Shown: piece by piece, positions 1-7,216 of the stretch
How the letters are laid out: each line of letters starts with the position of its first letter
Position numbering within the stretch: position 1 is the first letter of the stretch
DNA from: Pseudomonadota bacterium
Lineage (GTDB): Bacteria > Pseudomonadota > Alphaproteobacteria > Rhizobiales > Rhizobiaceae
NCBI GenBank assembly: GCA_023444445.1
Contig: JAEXMK010000058.1
Coordinates: forward strand, 1 to 11,438
Direction: 5' to 3'
Length of the DNA stretch: 11,438 nt
The notes under the pieces: model-generated
Told to the model about the DNA's origin: nothing
Database searches by the model: none
The model's input: the letters and a program-made list of their open reading frames with translations, nothing else
Program-made: the position numbers and the translations under genes

Positions 1-96
1 GGCGGGCGTGCGGATGACGCCGCGCGGCATGGCGACTTCGCCAAGACGCGCGCCGCCGCTCGTGGCTTTCAGGGTGAAGGTGAATTTGTCGTGCAT
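1..96 (-). CDS. tgt: tRNA-guanine transglycosylase, N-terminal fragment (runs off window start)
   Basis: Only the first 32 codons are present. Translation from the ATG at 94-96 gives [20 protein letters not shown] followed by VAMPRGVIRTPA. This is the usual start of bacterial Tgt, with the phenylalanine-rich first strand, the ARLGE turn and the G-x-I-x-TP motif that leads into the TIM barrel. Tgt exchanges guanine-34 for preQ1 in the anticodon of Asp, Asn, His and Tyr tRNAs. The catalytic aspartates lie outside the window. The start codon shares one base with the queA stop (TGATG), so the two genes are translationally coupled. QueA acts directly after Tgt in queuosine synthesis, which supports the call. 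The fragment is short, but the match and the neighbour agree. Confidence 0.88.
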   Translation of the reverse strand, partial: MHDKFTFTLKATSGGARLGEVAMPRGVIRTPA

Positions 97-1196
97 CAGT
101 TTTTCCGGAACAACAGGCTGGAATCGCCATAGGAATAGAAGCGGTATCCGGTTTCGATCGCGTGCTTATATGCGTCACGCATCGTTTCGAGACCGCAGAA
201 AGCCGAAACGAGCATGAACAGCGTCGATTTCGGCAGGTGGAAATTGGTCATCAGTATGTCGACTGCCCGGAAACGATAACCGGGCGTGATGAAGATGCCG
301 GTTGCGTCGGACCACGGCTGGATGGTGCCGTCCTCGGCAGCAGCACTTTCGATGAGGCGCAGCGACGTTGTACCCACGCAGACAATGCGCCCGCCCCGCG
401 CCTTCACCGCATTCAGCCGGTCAGCGGTTTCCTGTGAGACGTGGCCGATTTCGAAATGCATCTTGTGATCGTCGGTATCATCAGCCTTGACCGGCAGGAA
501 GGTGCCTGCCCCAACGTGCAGTGTCACGAAATGCCGCTCGATACCGGCCTTGTCGAGCGCCGCAAACAGGTCGGGCGTGAAATGCAGCCCGGCGGTCGGT
601 GCAGCAACGGCGCCCTTCTCGCGGGCGTAGATAGTCTGGTAGTCGGTCTGGTCCTGCTGGTCCTCGGGCCGCTTGGCGGCAATGTAAGGCGGCAAAGGAA
701 TATGGCCGACGGAGGCAATCGCCTCGTCCAGAACGGGACCGGACACGTCGAACAGCAGCGTGATCTCGCCGTCCTCACCCTTTTCCTCGACGGTGGCTTC
801 GAGATGGGCAAGGCCGCAGGCCCCGCTGGAGGAATCAACAGTGTCGCGCCCGTAACCGAACCGGATGCGGTCGCCCTGCTTGATACGCTTGCCGGGACGG
901 GCGAAAGCCTTCCAGCGGGATTGGTCGGCGCGCATGTGCAGCGTGGCGGAAACGGCCGTCTCCGGCGCACCTTCGCGCAGCCTGACACCTTCAAGCTGGG
1001 CGGGGATGACGCGGGTGTCGTTGAAGACAAGCGCATCGCCGGGCCGCAGGAAGGACGGCAGGTCGAAGACGCGTTGGTCCTCCATGCGGTCTTGATTCGG
1101 ATCGACCACCAGCAGGCGCGCGCTATCACGCGGGTTCGCCGGGCGAAGGGCGATATTCTCCTCGGGCAGGTCGAAATCGAACAGGTCTACACGCAT
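96..1196 (-). CDS. queA: S-adenosylmethionine:tRNA ribosyltransferase-isomerase
   Basis: A 366-residue protein, close to the usual QueA length of about 350. QueA transfers and isomerises the ribosyl part of S-adenosylmethionine onto preQ1 at position 34 of tRNA, giving epoxyqueuosine in the cytoplasm. Family blocks are visible in order: [15 protein letters not shown] (18-32), [16 protein letters not shown] (mid-50s onward), AGLHFTPDL (about 202), [35 protein letters not shown] and the C-terminal TPGYRF...[14 protein letters not shown]. The start [14 protein letters not shown] is the typical N-terminus, so the ATG at 1194-1196 is chosen. Only a weak GGAAG lies upstream of it. A terminator and a repeat element separate queA from ppiB, so it probably has its own promoter, which I could not locate. 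It overlaps tgt by one base. Confidence 0.96.
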   Translation of the reverse strand: MRVDLFDFDLPEENIALRPANPRDSARLLVVDPNQDRMEDQRVFDLPSFLRPGDALVFNDTRVIPAQLEGVRLREGAPETAVSATLHMRADQSRWKAFARPGKRIKQGDRIRFGYGRDTVDSSSGACGLAHLEATVEEKGEDGEITLLFDVSGPVLDEAIASVGHIPLPPYIAAKRPEDQQDQTDYQTIYAREKGAVAAPTAGLHFTPDLFAALDKAGIERHFVTLHVGAGTFLPVKADDTDDHKMHFEIGHVSQETADRLNAVKARGGRIVCVGTTSLRLIESAAAEDGTIQPWSDATGIFITPGYRFRAVDILMTNFHLPKSTLFMLVSAFCGLETMRDAYKHAIETGYRFYSYGDSSLLFRKN

Positions 1197-1267
1197 TGCA
1201 GGGGTCTTCCAGACATCAAAACTTTAAATGGCAAGGTGATTTTGCGTTCCGCCGCGCCTTGTCCACT

Positions 1268-1386
1268 CCCCTCATTCCTGTGCTTGTCACAGGAATCCAG
1301 CCGACACGCGTCTGCGTGGCGAGGGAGCCTTTCCAGCCCAAAGACTTGGGCTGACTGGATTCCTGTGACGAGCACAGGAATGAGGG
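1268..1386. repeat. 119-bp palindromic intergenic repeat, complete copy
   Basis: Two 32-base arms (1268-1299 and 1355-1386) are inverted repeats of each other with one mismatch. Each arm is itself a hairpin: ATTCCTGTG and CACAGGAAT are separated by five bases. The centre holds a further hairpin, CAGCCCAA (1334-1341), loop AGAC, TTGGGCTG (1346-1353). The element therefore folds either as one long hairpin or as a chain of three small ones. A second copy starts at 11351 and a degraded half copy lies near 4054, so it is dispersed. Rhizobia carry families of this type, such as the RIME elements (Rhizobium-specific intergenic mosaic elements); I cannot confirm which family this is. It contains no gene. 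ORFs read through it are artefacts. Confidence 0.93.
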
Positions 1387-1465
1387 AAGAAGGAAACGGC
1401 GCAAAGAATGGCAAGCGTCGAACCTGCCGCACGCATCCTCTACGTCACGCACCCTCAATAAACAT

Positions 1466-1499
1466 CAAAACCCGCCTCGCATAGGCTGCGAGACGGGTC
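1466..1499 (-). terminator. Rho-independent terminator downstream of ppiB
   Basis: On the minus strand a 12-base stem, ACCCGTCTCGCA paired with TGCGAGGCGGGT, surrounds a five-base loop (GCCTA). The only non-Watson-Crick pair is a G-U wobble. The stem runs directly into TTTT. The wobble forms only in minus-strand RNA; plus-strand RNA would carry a C-A mismatch, which fits termination of leftward transcription. It lies 20 bases after the ppiB stop and closes the coaD-ppiA-ppiB unit before queA. Confidence 0.9.
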
Positions 1500-1518
1500 G
1501 AACTGCAATTTCCGACAA

Positions 1519-2028
1519 TCAAGCCGCCGAAGCGAGCTTCATCGAAACGATCGAATCGGGATCCTTCACCGGCTCGCCGCGCTTGACCTTGTCGATGGCT
1601 TCCATGCCCTCGATGACCTGGCCCCAAACGGTATACTGCTTGTTGAGCCACGGGGAATCCGTGAAGCAGATGAAGAACTGCGAGTTGGCGGAGTTCGGGT
1701 TCTGCGAACGGGCCATGGAGCAGGTGCCGCGCACATGCGGAATGGCGGAAAATTCAGCCTTCAGGTCTTCCTTTTCAGAACCGCCCATGCCGGCGCGGGC
1801 CGGGTTGAAGCTTACCGAACCCTTCTTGCCGAACTTCACGTCACCGGTCTGGGCCATGAAGTCTTCGATGACGCGGTGGAAAACGACGCCGTCATAAGCG
1901 CCTTCCGAGACGAGTTCCTTGATGCGGGCAACGTGGCCAGGCGCAACTTCCGGAAGCAGCTGGATCACGACCTTGCCGGTCGTCGTTTCCATGATGATGG
2001 TGTTCTCCGGATCCTTGATCTCGGCCAT
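1519..2028 (-). CDS. ppiB: Cytoplasmic cyclophilin-type peptidyl-prolyl isomerase
   Basis: A 169-residue single-domain cyclophilin without a signal peptide, so it is expected in the cytoplasm. It speeds cis-trans isomerisation of proline peptide bonds. Active-site residues are visible: H51-R52 in FHRVI, F57-M58-A-Q60 in DFMAQTGD, the block MARSQNPNSANSQFF (105-119), and W127-L128, the position of the cyclosporin-contacting tryptophan of human CypA. The histidine of CypA H126 appears to be tyrosine here, as is common in bacterial members. A strong GAGGAG ribosome-binding site lies 8-9 bases before the ATG. The gene follows the secreted paralogue by 36 bases and is followed by an intrinsic terminator. 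The symbol follows the common ppiB usage for the cytoplasmic form; naming of the pair varies between genomes. Confidence 0.95.
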   Translation of the reverse strand: MAEIKDPENTIIMETTTGKVVIQLLPEVAPGHVARIKELVSEGAYDGVVFHRVIEDFMAQTGDVKFGKKGSVSFNPARAGMGGSEKEDLKAEFSAIPHVRGTCSMARSQNPNSANSQFFICFTDSPWLNKQYTVWGQVIEGMEAIDKVKRGEPVKDPDSIVSMKLASAA

Positions 2029-2064
2029 GGTTATTCTCCTCTGTTCGGGCTCTATTGCCCTACC

Positions 2065-2634
2065 TTACTTCTTGCCGACGGTGACCTTGATCATCCGGTC
2101 GGGGTTGGAAACTTCGCCGTTGCCGCCGGCGCCGCGCTTGATCTTGTCCACGGCTTCCATGCCGGACACGACCTTGCCGACCACGGTGTACTGGCCGTTC
2201 AGGAACGGACCGTCGGCAAACATGATGAAGAACTGCGAATTGGCGGAATTCGGATCGCTGGAACGGGCCATGCCGACAGTTCCGCGCGTGAAAGGCTTCT
2301 TGGAGAATTCGGCCGGAATATCGGCCATGTCAGAGCCGCCGGTTCCGGCGCGCTGGGCGTTAAAACCCTTCTCCATGTTGCCATACTGCACGTCGCCGGT
2401 CTGCGCCATGAAACCGTCAATGACGCGGTGGAAAGCCACATTGTCATAAGCGCCCTTTTTGGCCAGCACCTCGATCTGGGCCACGTGCTTGGGCGCAACA
2501 TCGGGCGCAAGCTCGATGACGACGGGGCCGTCCTTCAGCTGGATGGTCAAAAGTTCGGCGGCCGAAGCGATGGTGCTGGCGGCAAGCGCACCGGCAAACA
2601 AGGCGCCGGCAAAGGCAAATCGAACGAGTTTCAT
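2065..2634 (-). CDS. ppiA: Exported cyclophilin-type peptidyl-prolyl isomerase
   Basis: A 189-residue cyclophilin with a clear Sec signal peptide: MKLVR, a hydrophobic stretch over residues 6-19, and an ASA-A cleavage motif near 23-26. The mature enzyme should act in the periplasm on proline isomerisation during folding of exported proteins. Catalytic features are F68-H69-R70, F75-M76-A-Q78, and MARSSDPNSANSQFF (122-136). Phenylalanine (F144) replaces the CypA tryptophan, as in E. coli PpiA. A GGAG lies about 9 bases before the ATG. The gene sits between coaD (29-base gap) and ppiB (36-base gap) in the same direction. It closely resembles ppiB through the core, so the two are probably an old tandem duplication that split by compartment. 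Confidence 0.95.
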   Translation of the reverse strand: MKLVRFAFAGALFAGALAASTIASAAELLTIQLKDGPVVIELAPDVAPKHVAQIEVLAKKGAYDNVAFHRVIDGFMAQTGDVQYGNMEKGFNAQRAGTGGSDMADIPAEFSKKPFTRGTVGMARSSDPNSANSQFFIMFADGPFLNGQYTVVGKVVSGMEAVDKIKRGAGGNGEVSNPDRMIKVTVGKK

Positions 2635-2663
2635 CGGATTGGCTCCAGAATGTAAGGCTGAAG

Positions 2664-3158
2664 TCAGCGCTTCAGCTTGGCGTTAAGGGCTTCAAGCACG
2701 GCTTTCGGCACGAAGGCTTCGACATTGCCGCCCATGGCGGCGATCTGCCGGACCAATGTGGCTGTAATGGGACGCGACGAGGTGCCGGCGGGCAGGAACA
2801 CGGTCTGAATATCGGGCGCCATCTGGCGGTTCATGCCGGCCATCTGCATTTCATAGTCGAGATCGGTGCCATCGCGCAGGCCGCGCAGCAGAAGGTGTGC
2901 GCCGTGCTGGCGCGCAGCGTCCACGACCAGATTGTCGAAGGAAACGACTTCCATGCGCGCCGCCTGGCTGGGCAGCTGTTCGGCAAGCGCCTGCTTTATC
3001 AGCGCAGCCCGCTCCTCGAAACTGAACATCGGCGCCTTGCCCGGATGAATGCCGACAGCAACGATGACTTTCGACGCCACGTTCAGCGCCTGGATAAGCA
3101 CATCCAGATGTCCGTTGGTCATCGGATCGAAGGATCCGGGATAAAAGGCAATCGTCAT
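2664..3158 (-). CDS. coaD: Phosphopantetheine adenylyltransferase
   Basis: A 164-residue protein, the usual CoaD length. It transfers AMP from ATP to 4'-phosphopantetheine, the fourth step of coenzyme A synthesis. The N-terminus [19 protein letters not shown] carries the nucleotidyltransferase motif T14-N-G-H17. Further on are K41 and F45-S-F-E-E-R50, [12 protein letters not shown] (92-103) with the substrate-contacting arginine R92, and [13 protein letters not shown] (128-140), the counterpart of the ISSTxVR signature. The open frame extends upstream to 3362, but the extra 68 residues do not resemble the family and overlap the divergent promoter region. The ATG at 3156-3158, preceded by GAGAG, is therefore chosen. 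It is the first gene of a leftward unit with the two cyclophilins. Confidence 0.96.
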   Translation of the reverse strand: MTIAFYPGSFDPMTNGHLDVLIQALNVASKVIVAVGIHPGKAPMFSFEERAALIKQALAEQLPSQAARMEVVSFDNLVVDAARQHGAHLLLRGLRDGTDLDYEMQMAGMNRQMAPDIQTVFLPAGTSSRPITATLVRQIAAMGGNVEAFVPKAVLEALNAKLKR

Positions 3159-3387
3159 ATCGCTCTCAGATGGTGGGCGCGTTTCGATGCTGGGTATCGT
3201 GTGCCCGCCTTTTGTCATGGAGAGCCACGCGGCGCAAGACTTTATAACCAAACCCTCACAAGCCCGGCTGCGGCGTGAACCCGGGATGAATGGGCCGTTC
3301 AGTGCGGTTTCAGGGCTATTTTGATTAAATGCACAGCATCGGGAAACCGAAACGCCCCTCACTCGTTAAGCATCCGGAGAATTGAAA
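3159..3387. other. Divergent intergenic region between coaD and the small-ORF cluster
   Basis: This 229-base region must hold the leftward coaD promoter and a rightward promoter for the 22-codon ORF. I see no convincing consensus sigma-70 pair for coaD. The upstream extension of the coaD reading frame through here (to 3362) is probably not translated. Near the right end lies a candidate stress-type promoter, listed separately. Confidence 0.5.
3342..3367 (+). promoter_or_regulatory. Possible EcfG-type promoter (one mismatch) upstream of the 22-codon ORF
   Basis: GAAAC (3343-3347) is followed after 16 bases by CGTT (3364-3367). It can also be read as GGAAA-N17-CGTT. Either reading differs by one base from the alphaproteobacterial EcfG consensus GGAAC-N16/17-CGTT. 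CGTT ends 20 bases before the ATG at 3388, similar to the layout of the exact-match site at 3547. On its own this would be weak; the nearby perfect site makes it worth recording. Confidence 0.35.
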
Positions 3388-3456
3388 ATGCTGGCCTTCA
3401 TGATCGTCCTGTCGATCATCGCATCATTCGCTGCCGAGTATCTTTTTCTCGAATGA
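3388..3456 (+). CDS. Possible 22-residue hydrophobic membrane peptide
   Basis: ATG to TGA encodes 22 residues beginning MLAFMIVLSIIASF and ending EYLFLE. Nearly the whole length is one hydrophobic helix, with acidic residues only in the last third. GGAGA lies 9 bases before the ATG at good spacing, which is the main argument for translation. I do not recognise a family, and such a short frame can occur by chance. A near-consensus stress promoter upstream and two further small single-helix proteins downstream raise its credibility. If real, it would insert in the inner membrane, perhaps as a regulator or stabiliser of a larger protein; no function can be read from the sequence. Confidence 0.5.
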   Translation: MLAFMIVLSIIASFAAEYLFLE

Positions 3457-3546
3457 CGGCCTCAGCCAGTTTCCTGAACGCCAGATGAACGAGCCATTCA
3501 AGGAAGTTTCACCGGGGCGATGCTAATCGATTTTTACGATTGACGC

Positions 3547-3571
3547 GGAACATGATCAGACGTGGCGCGTT
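3547..3571 (+). promoter_or_regulatory. EcfG (general stress sigma factor) type promoter
   Basis: GGAAC at 3547-3551 and CGTT at 3568-3571 are separated by exactly 16 bases. This is a full match to the GGAAC-N16/17-CGTT promoter recognised by EcfG-family sigma factors (RpoE2 of Sinorhizobium, SigT of Caulobacter), which drive the general stress response under PhyR-NepR control. Transcription would start near 3577-3580, about 20 bases before the ATG at 3597. The site overlaps the longer versions of the downstream frame (TTG 3540, ATG 3552) and so argues for the 3597 start. Confidence 0.72.
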
Positions 3572-3596
3572 AACAAGAAACCAAAGGAACAGACAG

Positions 3597-3776
3597 ATGT
3601 TTGTAAGAGAAAAACAGTCTACTTCGGCGAAAATCAGCGTCATCAGCACCGCCTGGACAGTACTGGTTATCGCAATGGTAGCAACGACGTTTAGTCTTTA
3701 TGAGCAGAAGCCTGAAACCCAGGGCCCCGACTACCCGCAGCTGACCGCCCGTTACCAGTACATGAACTATTACTGA
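3597..3776 (+). CDS. Small single-pass membrane protein, predicted stress-induced
   Basis: A 59-residue protein of no family I recognise. The N-terminus MFVREKQSTSAK is basic, residues about 13-34 form one hydrophobic helix, and the remaining 25 residues are polar and rich in tyrosine and proline, ending QYMNYY. By the positive-inside rule the tail should face the periplasm. The start is set by AAGGA 8 bases before the ATG and by the EcfG-type promoter ending at 3571; a start at 3540 or 3552 would lie inside the promoter. The gene ends in two adjacent stops (TGATAG). A 44-codon gene follows after 38 bases and probably shares the transcript. Small membrane proteins of unknown function are common in alphaproteobacterial general stress regulons, which is the only hint of role. 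Confidence 0.75.
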   Translation: MFVREKQSTSAKISVISTAWTVLVIAMVATTFSLYEQKPETQGPDYPQLTARYQYMNYY

Positions 3777-3814
3777 TAGCGGGGAGAACTCCTCAAACTC
3801 TCGGAGACGATATC

Positions 3815-3949
3815 ATGTTCACATTTCTGACGATGCTTCTTGCCCTCATCAGCGTAATGTTCGTGACATCGATGATCTCCGTCATCGCCGAAATGCGGCG
3901 CGAGGATGAGGAATTCAAGGCGGCGATCCGGCGCGACCGCGCTTTTTGA
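3815..3949 (+). CDS. Small membrane protein with charged C-terminal tail
   Basis: A 44-residue protein. MFTFLTMLLALISVMFVTSM and the next five residues (to about 25) form a hydrophobic helix. A highly charged tail follows, MRREDEEFKAAIRRDRAF, which should lie in the cytoplasm and looks helical and amphipathic. GGAGA sits 7 bases before the ATG, an ideal ribosome-binding site. It lies 38 bases after the 59-codon gene, and a strong terminator follows 45 bases after its stop. The three together look like a transcription unit of two small membrane proteins. I do not recognise the family. The favourable spacing, clean hydrophobic/charged division and terminator make it a likely real gene. Confidence 0.7.
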   Translation: MFTFLTMLLALISVMFVTSMISVIAEMRREDEEFKAAIRRDRAF

Positions 3950-3994
3950 GCGCAGCAGGCCGGCTTAAAAACCGCTTCAAAAACGATTCTTTGC

Positions 3995-4025
3995 AACCGC
4001 CTGGGCCTCCGGGCGGTTTTGTTTT
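3995..4025 (+). terminator. Rho-independent terminator after the small membrane protein genes
   Basis: A ten-pair stem, AACCGCCTGG with CCGGGCGGTT, surrounds the loop GCCT. It contains one T-G wobble and is followed by TTTT-G-TTTT. This is a strong rightward terminator. It ends the 59/44-codon unit and separates it from ppiD. Confidence 0.92.
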
Positions 4026-4053
4026 GCCAACGTGCCTGTAAATACCCAACCTA

Positions 4054-4082
4054 ATTCCTTTGCCCGTCACCGGAATGAGGGA
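4054..4082. repeat. Degraded half copy of the palindromic intergenic repeat
   Basis: The 23-base core at 4054-4076 matches the hairpin core of the repeat arm at 1268-1299 in 19 of 23 positions. It continues into GAGGGA, the outer flank of the element. No second arm or central CAGCCCAA hairpin is present nearby. It is best read as a decayed solo arm of the same family. Confidence 0.65.
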
Positions 4083-4162
4083 ATAATCGCCGCCGATATC
4101 CATAGATTGCCTCCATTTCGACGCCTCCAATCACATAACCGTTTTCAAAACCCCGTTTTTCC

Positions 4163-4177
4163 AAGGGAAATTCCCTT
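4163..4177. promoter_or_regulatory. 15-bp perfect palindrome, possible operator
   Basis: AAGGGAA-A-TTCCCTT is a perfect inverted repeat of seven-base halves around one central base, 93 bases upstream of the ppiD start. Its size and location suit the binding site of a dimeric regulator of the ppiD-trp-moa operon. No matching regulator or known consensus comes to mind, so it remains a candidate only. Confidence 0.3.
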
Positions 4178-4270
4178 CAATTTCCGTTTGGATTGATTTA
4201 AGGAACGCCGATACGTTGCGGGCCGGACAGCCGGCGACCGCAATGACGTTCCTGTGAGGTTTGCATAACG

Positions 4271-6163
4271 ATGCTCGATTCCCTGAGAAATGCTTCTCGA
4301 ACCATGGCAGCCAAGCTGCTGCTTCTCCTGCTTGTTGTTTCGTTCGGCGTCTGGGGCGTCTCCGCATCGCTTGTCACCGCCAATTCCCACGCCGTCATGA
4401 CGGTGGGCGACCAGACGGTCAGCCCGCAGGAATTCCGCCTCGCCTATCAGCGCCAGATTTCCGATCTCAGCCGCCAGTTTGGCACGCGGCTGACAACCGA
4501 GCAGGCCAAAGCCTTTGGCATCGACCGTCAGGTGTTCAGCCAGCTTGCCGCTGGCGCATCGCTTGACGAGCTGGCCTCGAAGATGAATCTCGGCCTTTCG
4601 GAAAACCGCCTCGCCAACCTCATCGCAGAAGACCCGGCCTTCAAGTCGGTCAATGGCCAGTTCGACCGTAATCTCTTCAGCGAGCGCCTGCGCAACTCCG
4701 GTTTCCGCGAGGATGACTACATCAAGGAACGCAGCAAGGTTGCCGTCCGCAGTCAGATCGTCGAGGCCGTCTCTGATGGTTTTGCAGCGCCGCAGGTTCT
4801 GGTGGATGCGCTGAAGCAGTATCGCAACGAACAGCGCGCCGTCGATTACGTCATTCTTTCGAACGCCGTCATCCCGCCCGTCAAGGCGCCGGGCGACGAC
4901 GTGCTCACGCCCTGGTTCGAAACCAACAAGTCGAAGTACCGCGCGCCGGAGTTCCGCAAGTTCACCTATGTGAAGCTGGAACCTGCCGATATTGCCGAAC
5001 CGGCCTCGGTAACGGACGCGCAGATCGCCGATTATTATAACAGCCACAAGGACGGCTTCCGCACCGCCGGCCGCCGCACCGTGGAGCAGCTGACCTTCCC
5101 GGACAAGGAAATGGCCGCCGCTGCCGCCGAACAGATCAGGCTCGGCAACACCACCTACGACCAGGTGGTGAAGGATCAGGGCAAGACCGCTTCCGACGTC
5201 ACGCTTGGCGAATTCACCAAGGATACCATTCCCGACCAGTCGATTGCCGATGCAGCCTTCGCCATCCAGAAGGATGGCGGCGTGTCGCCGGTGGTCGAAG
5301 GCTCCTTCGGCCCGGTCCTTCTGCGCGTGACCGGCATCAAGCCGGAAACCACTCGCACGCTGGATGAAGCCAAGGACGATATCCGCAAGGATCTCGCCAC
5401 CGCCGCCGCGGCTGAGGAAGTCACGAACGTACACGATCGTTACGAAGACCTGCGCGCCGGCGGCTCCTCGCTTTCCGATGCAGCAAAGCAGCTCAATCTG
5501 AAGCCAGTCACCATCGATGCCATCGATGCCGCCGGCCTCAATGAAAAGGGCGATGCCGTCGAGGGCCTGCCCTCGCCGCAGCTGGCGCAGGAAGTCTTCA
5601 AGACCGAACCCGGCACGGAAGCCCTGCCGATCAATCTCGGCCGTGAAGGATACATCTGGTTCGACGTCGAGCAGATCATCCCTGCCCGCGACCGCACGCT
5701 TGCCGAAGTTCGCGACGATGTCGTAGCCGACTGGACGGCAGAGCAGCAGCGCACCGCGCTTGCCGCCAAGGCTGACGAGCTGAAGGCCCGCGTTGAAAAG
5801 GGCGAAACGCTGGAAGCCGTCGCTGGTGAGCTGAGCCTGGCCGTCGAGCACAAATCCGGCCTGCGCCGCACGAGCGAGGACGCGATTTTCGGCCGCCAGA
5901 CCATCGCCGCCGTCTTCTCGGGCGCCGAAGGTCTGGTCGGCACTGCGGCCGATGCCGATGGTTCCAGCCGTATCCTCTTCAAGGTCACCTCGGTCGACAC
6001 CAACGCTGCGCCGGACGCGCTCGCCAATGACGACCAGCAGTTCGCCGCCATCGCCCGCGCGGCCGGCGACGACATGCTGGACCAGATGGTCAACCGCCTG
6101 CAGAATGATTATGGTGTGACGATCAACAAGGCCCTCGCCGATCAGGCGATGGTCGGTTTCTAA
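4271..6163 (+). CDS. ppiD: PpiD-like membrane-anchored periplasmic folding factor (SurA_N / parvulin)
   Basis: A 630-residue protein, the usual PpiD length. The cytoplasmic N-terminus [15 protein letters not shown] is followed by one transmembrane helix (about 16-36), and the rest should be periplasmic. Residues about 37-190 form the SurA/PpiD-type chaperone N-domain ([18 protein letters not shown], then [21 protein letters not shown]). A parvulin-like domain spans about 228-375, and a helical C-terminal region holds a second set of SurA-like helices. PpiD binds nascent exported proteins near the Sec translocon and assists their folding. The strand that carries the catalytic histidine in active parvulins (xxHIL) reads TVEQLTF here, so isomerase activity is doubtful. 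GAGG lies 11 bases before the ATG. trpD follows 14 bases after the stop. The gene symbol follows domain architecture; annotations vary. Confidence 0.88.
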   Translation: MLDSLRNASRTMAAKLLLLLLVVSFGVWGVSASLVTANSHAVMTVGDQTVSPQEFRLAYQRQISDLSRQFGTRLTTEQAKAFGIDRQVFSQLAAGASLDELASKMNLGLSENRLANLIAEDPAFKSVNGQFDRNLFSERLRNSGFREDDYIKERSKVAVRSQIVEAVSDGFAAPQVLVDALKQYRNEQRAVDYVILSNAVIPPVKAPGDDVLTPWFETNKSKYRAPEFRKFTYVKLEPADIAEPASVTDAQIADYYNSHKDGFRTAGRRTVEQLTFPDKEMAAAAAEQIRLGNTTYDQVVKDQGKTASDVTLGEFTKDTIPDQSIADAAFAIQKDGGVSPVVEGSFGPVLLRVTGIKPETTRTLDEAKDDIRKDLATAAAAEEVTNVHDRYEDLRAGGSSLSDAAKQLNLKPVTIDAIDAAGLNEKGDAVEGLPSPQLAQEVFKTEPGTEALPINLGREGYIWFDVEQIIPARDRTLAEVRDDVVADWTAEQQRTALAAKADELKARVEKGETLEAVAGELSLAVEHKSGLRRTSEDAIFGRQTIAAVFSGAEGLVGTAADADGSSRILFKVTSVDTNAAPDALANDDQQFAAIARAAGDDMLDQMVNRLQNDYGVTINKALADQAMVGF

Positions 6164-6177
6164 CCGGGGGGCGAGAA

Positions 6178-7206
<1,029 letters not shown>

Positions 7207-7216
7207 GAGCGAGACC

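Larger units (their letters stand above)
4026..4270. other. Intergenic region upstream of ppiD
   Basis: These 245 bases contain a degraded half repeat (about 4054-4082) and a perfect palindrome at 4163-4177, both listed separately. They must also hold the promoter of the ppiD-trpDC-moaC-moeA unit. I find no sigma-70 pair with good spacing and no convincing small ORF. Confidence 0.5.

Noticed and set aside
1187..1458. Two minus-strand ORFs of about 80 codons upstream of queA
   Set aside because: Both are translations of the palindromic repeat element, a frequent source of false hypothetical proteins in rhizobial genomes.
441..1484. 347-codon plus-strand frame antisense to queA and running through the repeat
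   Set aside because: Shadow of queA; its C-terminal part is translated from the palindromic repeat and shows no family features.
1735..2655. 306-codon plus-strand frame antisense to both cyclophilin genes
   Set aside because: It spans two real genes and their gap; the apparent internal similarity of its halves only reflects the cyclophilin duplication on the other strand.
3159..3362. N-terminal extension of coaD
   Set aside because: The 68 extra residues are not part of the CoaD fold, and [12 protein letters not shown] with its own ribosome-binding site is the standard start.
3540..3596. Longer start (TTG 3540 or ATG 3552) for the 59-codon membrane protein
   Set aside because: Both lie within or before the EcfG-type promoter and have no ribosome-binding site; the ATG at 3597 has AAGGA at good spacing.
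4145..5851. 568-codon open frame on the minus strand antisense to ppiD
   Set aside because: It mirrors the codon pattern of a GC-rich gene on the other strand, has low-complexity composition, resembles no family, and ppiD is clearly coding.
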